From: Setophaga petechia
Taxonomy: Eukaryota > Chordata > Aves > Passeriformes > Parulidae
Length of the DNA stretch: 64,000 bases
NCBI GenBank assembly: GCA_024362935.1
Contig: JANCRA010000001.1
Span: forward strand, 66,058,930 to 66,122,929
Direction of reading: 5' to 3'
Shown piece after piece: positions 58,101 through 64,000 of this stretch. Position numbers and translations under genes: made by a program. Every line of letters starts with the position of its first letter. The stretch's first letter is position 1. Below the pieces are notes generated by a model that searched no databases, was not told where the DNA came from, and saw nothing but the letters and a program-made list of their open reading frames with translations.

Positions 58101-61100
58101 AACTGATAGAAAACAGTACCTTTCCACTCTCCTGCATTTTCCTTTCCCAGTACAATTCGAATCGAAGGGGTTTTGGACAACTTTCTTTTACTTCTTGCAA
58201 AACACTCTGCAGACCTTCTTGTACCTTCTAAAACACCATGGGAGATGTTTTCTCAGCAGGCAGAGTTTCTCCTTGCGAGACATTGTTAAAAAGGAATATG
58301 CTTAGATGTAGGTGACTAGAGACACTTGCTACAGGACGCTGCAAAGCTAAAGGCTGCAAAACACTGACATTTTGTAAGCAGCTTGCAAACTGAGAGAAAA
58401 CAGTACCTTTCCACTCTCCTGCATTTTCCTTTCCCAGTACAATTCGAATTTTAGGGGTTTTGGACAACTTTCTTGTACTTCTTGCAAAACACTCTGCAGA
58501 CCTTCTTGTACCCTTTTAAAAACCATGGGAGCTGTTTTCTCAACAGGCAAAGATTCTCCTTTGGAGATACTGTGAAAAAGGTATTTGCTAAGATGTAGGT
58601 GATTAAAGGCACTTACTACAGTGCACTGCAAAGGTAAAAGCTGCACAACACTTGCATTGTGGCACAGTTTGCAAACTGATAGAAAACAGTACCCCCGCAC
58701 TCTCCAGCATTTTCCTTACCCAGCGAAATTCAAATCGAAGGGGTTTTCGACAACTTTCTTTTACTTCTTGCAAAACACTCTGCAGACCTTCTTGTACCTT
58801 CTAAAACACCATGGGAGATGTTTTCTCAGCAGGCAGAGTCTCTGCTCGTGAAACATTGTTAAAAAGGAATATGCTTAGATGTAGGTGACTAGAGACACTT
58901 GCTACAGGACGCTGCAAAGCTAAAGGCTGCACAACACTGGCATTGTGGCACAGTTTGCAAACTGATAGAAAACAGTACCTTTCCACTCTCCTGCATTTTC
59001 CTTTCCCAGAACCATTCGAATTTTAGGGGTTTTGGACAACTTTCTTGTACTTCTTGCAAAACACTCTGCAGACCTTCTTGTACCCTTTTAAAAACCATGG
59101 GAGCTGTTTTCTCAACAGGCAAAGATTCTCCTTTGAAGATACAGTGAAAAAGGAATATGCTTAGATGTAGGTGGCTAGAGGCACTTGCTACAGCGCACTG
59201 CAAAGGTAAAGGCTGCACAACACTTGCATTGTGGCACAGTTTGCAAACTGAGAGAAAACAGTACCTTTCCACTCTCCTGCATTTTCCTTTCCCAGTACAA
59301 TTCGAATTTTAGGGGTTTTGGACAACTTTCTTTTACTTCTTGCAAAACACTCTGCAGAGCTTCTTGTACCTTCTAAAACACCATGGGAGATGTTTTCTCA
59401 GCAGGCAGAGTTTCTCCTTGCGAGATATTGTGAAAAAGGTATTTGCTTAGATGTAGGTGACTAGAGACACTTGCTACAAGACGCTGCAAAGCTAAAGGCT
59501 GCAAAACACTGACATTTTGTAAGCAGCTTGCAAACTGAGAGAAAACAGTACCTTTCCACTCTCCTGCATTTTCCTTTCCCAGTACAATTCGAATTTTAGG
59601 GGTTTTGGACAACTTTCTTGTACTTCTTGCAAAACACTCTGCAGACCTTCTTGTACCTTCAAAAACACCATGGGAGATGTTTTCTCAGCAGGCAGAGTTT
59701 CTCCTTGCGAGACATTGTGAAAAAGGAATTTGCTTACATGTAGGTGACTAGAGACACTTGCTACAGGACGCTGCAAAGCTAAAGGCTGCAAAACACTGAC
59801 ATTTTGTAAGCAGCTTGCAAACTGAGAGAAAACAGTACCTTTCCACTCTCCTGCATTTTCCTTTCCCAGTACAATTCGAATTTTAGGGGTTTTGGACAAC
59901 TTTCTTGTACTTCTTGCAAAACACTCTGCAGACCTTCTTGTACCTTCTAAAACACCATGGGAGCTGTTTTCTCAACAGGCAAAGATTCTCCTTTGGAGAT
60001 ACAGTGAAAAAGGTACTTGCTTAGATGTAGGTGATTAGAGGCACTTGCTACAGTGCACTGCAAAGGTAAAGGCTGCACAACACTTGCATTGTGGCACAGT
60101 TTGCAAACTGATAGAAAACAATACCCCTGCACTCTCCGGCATTTTCCTCACCCAGCGAAATTCAAATCGAAAGGGTTTTGGACAACTTTTTTTACTTCTT
60201 GCAAAACACTCTACAGACCTTCTTCTACCTTCTAAAACACCATGGGAGATGTTTTCTCAGCAGGCAGAGTCTCTGCTTGCGAAACATTGTTAAAAAGGAA
60301 TATGCTTAGATGTAGGTGACTAGAGACACTTGCTACAGGACGCTGCAAAGCTAAAGGCTGCACAACACTGGCATTGTGGCACAGTTTGCAAACTGATAGA
60401 AAACAGTACCTTTCCACTCTCCTGCATTTTCCTTTCCCAGTACAATTCGAATTTTAGGGGTTTTGGACAACTTTCTTGTACTTCTTGCAAAACACTCTGC
60501 AGACCTTCTTGTACCCTTTTAAAAACCATGGGAGCTGTTTTCTCAAAAGGCAAATATTCTCCTTTGGAGATTCAGTGAAAAAGGTATTTGCTTAGATGTA
60601 GGTGGCTAGAGGCACTTCCTAAAGTGCACTGCAAAGGTAAAGGCTGCACAACACTTGCATTGTGGCACAGTTTGCAAACTGATAGAAAACAGTACCTTTC
60701 CACTCTCCTGCATTTTCCTTTCCCAGTACAATTTGAATTTTAGGGGTTTTGGACAACTTTCTTTTACTTCTTGCTAAACACTCTGCAGACCTTCTTGTAC
60801 CTTCTAAAACACCATGGGAGATGTTTTTTCAGCAGGCAGAGTTTCTCCTTGCGAGACATTGTGAAAAAGGAATATGCTTAGATGTAGGTGACTAGAGACA
60901 CTTGCTACAGGACGCTGCAAAGCTAAAGGCTGCACAACACTGGCATTTTGTAAGCAGCTTGCAAACTGAGAGAAAACAGTACCTTTCCACTCTCCAGCTT
61001 TTTTCTTTCCCAGAACAATTCGAATTTTAGGGGTTTTGGACAACTTTCTTTTACTTCTTGCAAAACACTCTGCAGACCTTCTTGTACCTTCTAAAACACC

Positions 61101-64000
61101 ATGGGAGATGTTTTCTCAGCAGGCAGAGTCTGTGCTTGTGAAACATTGTTAAAAAGGAATATGCTTAGATGTAGGTGACTAGAGACACTTGCTACAGGAC
61201 GCTGCAAAGCTAAAGGCTGCACAACACTGGCATTGTGGCACAGTTTGCAAACTGATAGAAAACAGTACCTTTCCACTCTCCTGCATTTTCCTTTCTCAGT
61301 ACAATTCGAGTTTTAGGGGTTTTGGACAACTTCCTTGTACTTCTTGCAAAACACTCTGCAGACCTTCTTGTACCCTTTTAAAAACCATGGGAGCTGTTTT
61401 CTCAACAGGCAAAGATTCTCCCTTGGAGATTCAGTGAAAAAGGTATTTGCTTAGATGTATGTGGCTAGAGGCACTTGCTACAGTGCACTGCAAAGGTAAA
61501 GGCTGCACAACACTTGCATTGTGGCACAGTTTGCAAACTGATAGAAAACAGTACCTTTCCACTCTCCTGCATTTTCCTTTCCCAGTACAATTCGAATCGA
61601 AGGGGTTTTGGACAACTTTCTTTTACTTCTTGCAAAACACTCTGCAGACCTTCTTGTACCTTCTAAAACACCATGGGAGATGTTTTCTCAGCAGGCAGAG
61701 TTTCTCCTTGCGAGACATTGTTAAAAAGGAATATGCTTAGATGTAGGTGACTAGAGACACTTGCTACAGGACGCTGCAAAGCTAAAGGCTGCACAACACT
61801 GGCATTTTGTAAGCAGCTTGCAAACTGAGAGAAAACAGTACCTTTCCACTCTCCTGCATTTTCCTTTCCCAGTACAATTCGAATTTTAGGGGTTTTGGAC
61901 AACTTTCTTTTACTTCTTGCAAAACACTCTGCAGACCTTCTTGTACCTTCTAAAACACCATGGGAGCTGTTTTCTCAGCAGGCAGAGTTTCTCCTTGCGA
62001 GACATTGTGAAAAAGGGATTTGCTTAGATGTAGGTGACTAGAGACACTTGCTACAGGACGCTGCAAAGCTAAAGGCTGCAAAACACTGACATTTTGTAAG
62101 CAGCTTGCAAACTGAGAGAAAAAAGTACCTTTCCACTCTCCTGCATTTTCCTTTCCCAGTACAATTCGAATTTTAGGGGTTTTGGACAACTTTCTTGTAC
62201 TTCTTGCAAAACACTCTGCAGACCTTCTTGTACCCTTTTAAAAACCATGGGAGCTGTTTTCTCAAAAGGCAAAGATTCTCCTTTGGAGATTCAGTGAAAA
62301 AGGTATTTGCTTACATGAAGGTGGCTAGAGGCACTTGCTACAGTGCACTGCAAAGGTAAAGGCTGCACAACACTTGCATTGTGGCACAGTTTGCAAACTG
62401 ATAGAAAACAGTACCTTTCCACTCTCCTGCATTTTCCTTTCCCAGTACAATTCGAATTTTAGGGGTTTTGGACAACTTTCTTTTACTTCTTGCAAAACAC
62501 TCTGCAGACCTTCTTGTACCTTCTAAAACACCATGGGAGATGTTTTTTCAGCAGGCAGAGTTTCTCCTTGCGAGACATTGTGAAAAAGGAATATGCTTAG
62601 ATGTAGGTGACTAGAGACACTTGCTACAGGACGCTGCAAAGCTAAATGCTGCACAACACTGGCATTTTGTAAGCAGCTTGCAAACTGAGAGAAAACAGTA
62701 CCTTTCCACTCTCCTGCATTTTCCTTTCCCAGTACAATTCGAATCGAAGGGGTTTTGGACAACTTTCTTGTACTTCTTGCAAAACACTCTGCAGACCTTC
62801 TTGTACCTTCTAAAACACCATGGGAGATGTTTTCTCAGCAGGCAGTGTTTCTCCTTGCGAGACATTGTTAAAAAGGAATATGCTTAGATGTAGGTGACTA
62901 GAGACACTTGCTACAGGACGCTGCAAAGCTAAAGGCTGCAAAACACTGACATTTTGTAAGCAGCTTGCAAACTGATAGAAAACAGTACCTTTCCACTCTC
63001 CTGCATTTTCCTTTCCCAGTACAATTCGAATTTTAGGGGTTTTGGACAACTTTCTTGTACTTCTTGCAAAACACTCTGCAGACCTTCTTGTACCATTTTA
63101 AAAACCATGGGAGCTGTTTTCTCAACAGGCAAAGATTCTCCTTTGGAGATACTGTGAAAAAGGTATTTGCTAAGATGTAGGTGATTGAAGGCACTTACTA
63201 CAGTGCGCTGCAAAGGTAAAGGCTGCACAACACTTGCATTGTGGCACAGTTTGCAAACTGATAGAAAACAGTACCTTTCCACTCTCCTGCATTTTCCTTT
63301 CCCAGCGAAATTCAAATCGAAGGGGTTTTGGACAACTTTCTTTTACTTCTTGCAAAACACTCTGCAGACCTTCTTGTACCTTCTAAAACACCATGGGAGA
63401 CGTTTTCTCAGCAGGCAGAGTCTCTGCTTGTGAAACATTGTTAAAACGGAATATGCTTAGATGTAGGTGACTAGAGACACTTGCTACAGGACGCTGCAAA
63501 GCTAAAGGCTGCACAACACTGGCATTTTGTAAGCAGCTTGCAAACTGAGAGAAAACAGTACCTTTCCACTCTCCTGCATTTTCCTTTCCCAGTACAATTC
63601 GAATTTTAGGGGTTTTGGACAACTTTCTTTTACTTCTTGCAAAACACTCTGCAGACCTTTTTGTACCTTCTAAAACACCATGGGAGCTGTTTTCTCAGCA
63701 GGCAGAGTTTCTCCTTGCGAGACATTGTGAAAAAGGGATTTGCTTAGATGTAGGTGACTAGAGACACTTGCTACAGGACGCTGCAAAGCTAAAGGCTGCA
63801 AAACACTGACATTTTGTAAGCAGCTTGCAAACTGAGGGAAAACAGTACCTTTCCACTCTCCTGCATTTTCCTTTCCCAGTACAATTGGAATTTTAGGGGT
63901 TTTGGACAACTTTCTTGTACTTCTTGCAAAACACTCTGCAGACCTTCTTCTACCTTCTAAAACAACATAGGAGATGTTTTCTCAGCAGGCAGAGTTTCTC
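55195..64000. repeat. Satellite from LTR copy 10 to the window end (about 31 monomers)
   Basis: This 8.8-kb run contains no LTR. It is a composite of blocks seen elsewhere: 55.2-58.8 kb matches 26.4-30.0 kb, 59.66-60.7 kb matches 53.4-54.4 kb, 60.80-61.3 kb matches 57.37-57.86 kb (offset 3,435), and 61.19 kb onward matches 30.09 kb onward. The last partial monomer starts at 63920 and is class R. No gene is present. Confidence 0.92.
61189..64000. repeat. Duplicated block, partner of 30092-32903
   Basis: This is the second copy of the block described at 30092. Differences are few: GATGTATGTGG near 61456 for GATGTAGGTGG, AAAAAAGTACC near 62121, and CAATTGGAATTTTAGG near 63885. It continues past the window end. 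Confidence 0.8.

Larger units (their letters stand above)
1..64000. repeat. Satellite array, ~286/287-bp monomers, about 204 copies
   Basis: The landmark CTTCTTGCAAAACACTCTG recurs every 286 or 287 bases from position 1 to the last partial monomer at 63920, interrupted only by ten LTR insertions. Subtracting ten times 548 bp (LTR plus one target duplication) leaves about 58.5 kb, or roughly 204 monomers, all in the same orientation. Most monomers carry one PstI site (CTGCAG), one NcoI site (CCATGG) and, in most classes, one BstBI site (TTCGAA). I do not recognise the satellite family by name. No unique sequence, microsatellite, telomeric repeat, tRNA or rRNA was seen. The function is unknown; the class fits constitutive heterochromatin or centromeric DNA (inference). 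Confidence 0.97.

Noticed and set aside
1..64000. CRISPR-like array (regular repeats)
   Set aside because: The repeating unit is 286/287 bp without a short-repeat/unique-spacer structure, there are no cas genes, and the LTR with TATA box marks a eukaryotic genome.

Overview
The whole 64-kb window is satellite DNA. I find no protein-coding gene, no RNA gene and no unique-sequence anchor. About 204 head-to-tail monomers of 286 or 287 bp run from the first base to the last, so both array ends lie outside the window. The monomers fall into two main classes. A is 287 bp; B is 286 bp, with a different 5' half and a different middle block. A C variant, an R variant and many A/B mosaics also occur. 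Every short reading frame on either strand lies within the repeat, and because 286 and 287 are not multiples of 3 the frame is lost at each monomer boundary.

The only other sequence is a 542-bp element present ten times, always on the + strand: 2456, 6154, 9853, 14985, 25847, 33844, 40406, 46399, 51241 and 54653 (start positions). It starts TG, ends CA, is flanked by a 6-bp direct repeat GGTAAT, and carries an inverted CCAAT box and a TATA box. I read it as a solo LTR of an endogenous retrovirus, probably class II (6-bp duplication). All ten copies sit at the same base of a B-type monomer with the same duplication. The parsimonious history is therefore one insertion into one monomer, LTR-LTR recombination to a solo LTR, then amplification of the 834-bp composite monomer as a passenger of satellite expansion. 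LTR-to-LTR distances correspond to 11, 11, 16, 36, 26, 21, 19, 15 and 10 monomers.

On a larger scale the array is a patchwork of nested duplications. There are two adjacent 3.7-kb units (2456-9852), a 5,992-bp tandem duplication with a junction resolved to 24 bp (41590-41613), a further 4.6-4.8-kb duplication (about 43.4-52.9 kb), a 3.4-kb duplication (51.2-56.9 kb) and dispersed blocks at offsets of about 12.9, 13.7, 28.8 and 31.1 kb. Where offsets between copies change, they change by whole monomers (286/287 bp) or by one LTR-bearing monomer (833 bp), as expected for monomer-register unequal crossing-over. Diagnostic bases also show short gene-conversion tracts and recombination among LTR copies.

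The organism is a eukaryote, most likely a vertebrate. The LTR start TGTTGTGGTTTG resembles avian endogenous-retrovirus LTRs as I remember them, so a bird is my best guess, but this is inference. Such an array would suit pericentromeric, centromeric or sex-chromosome heterochromatin; the window alone cannot decide which.
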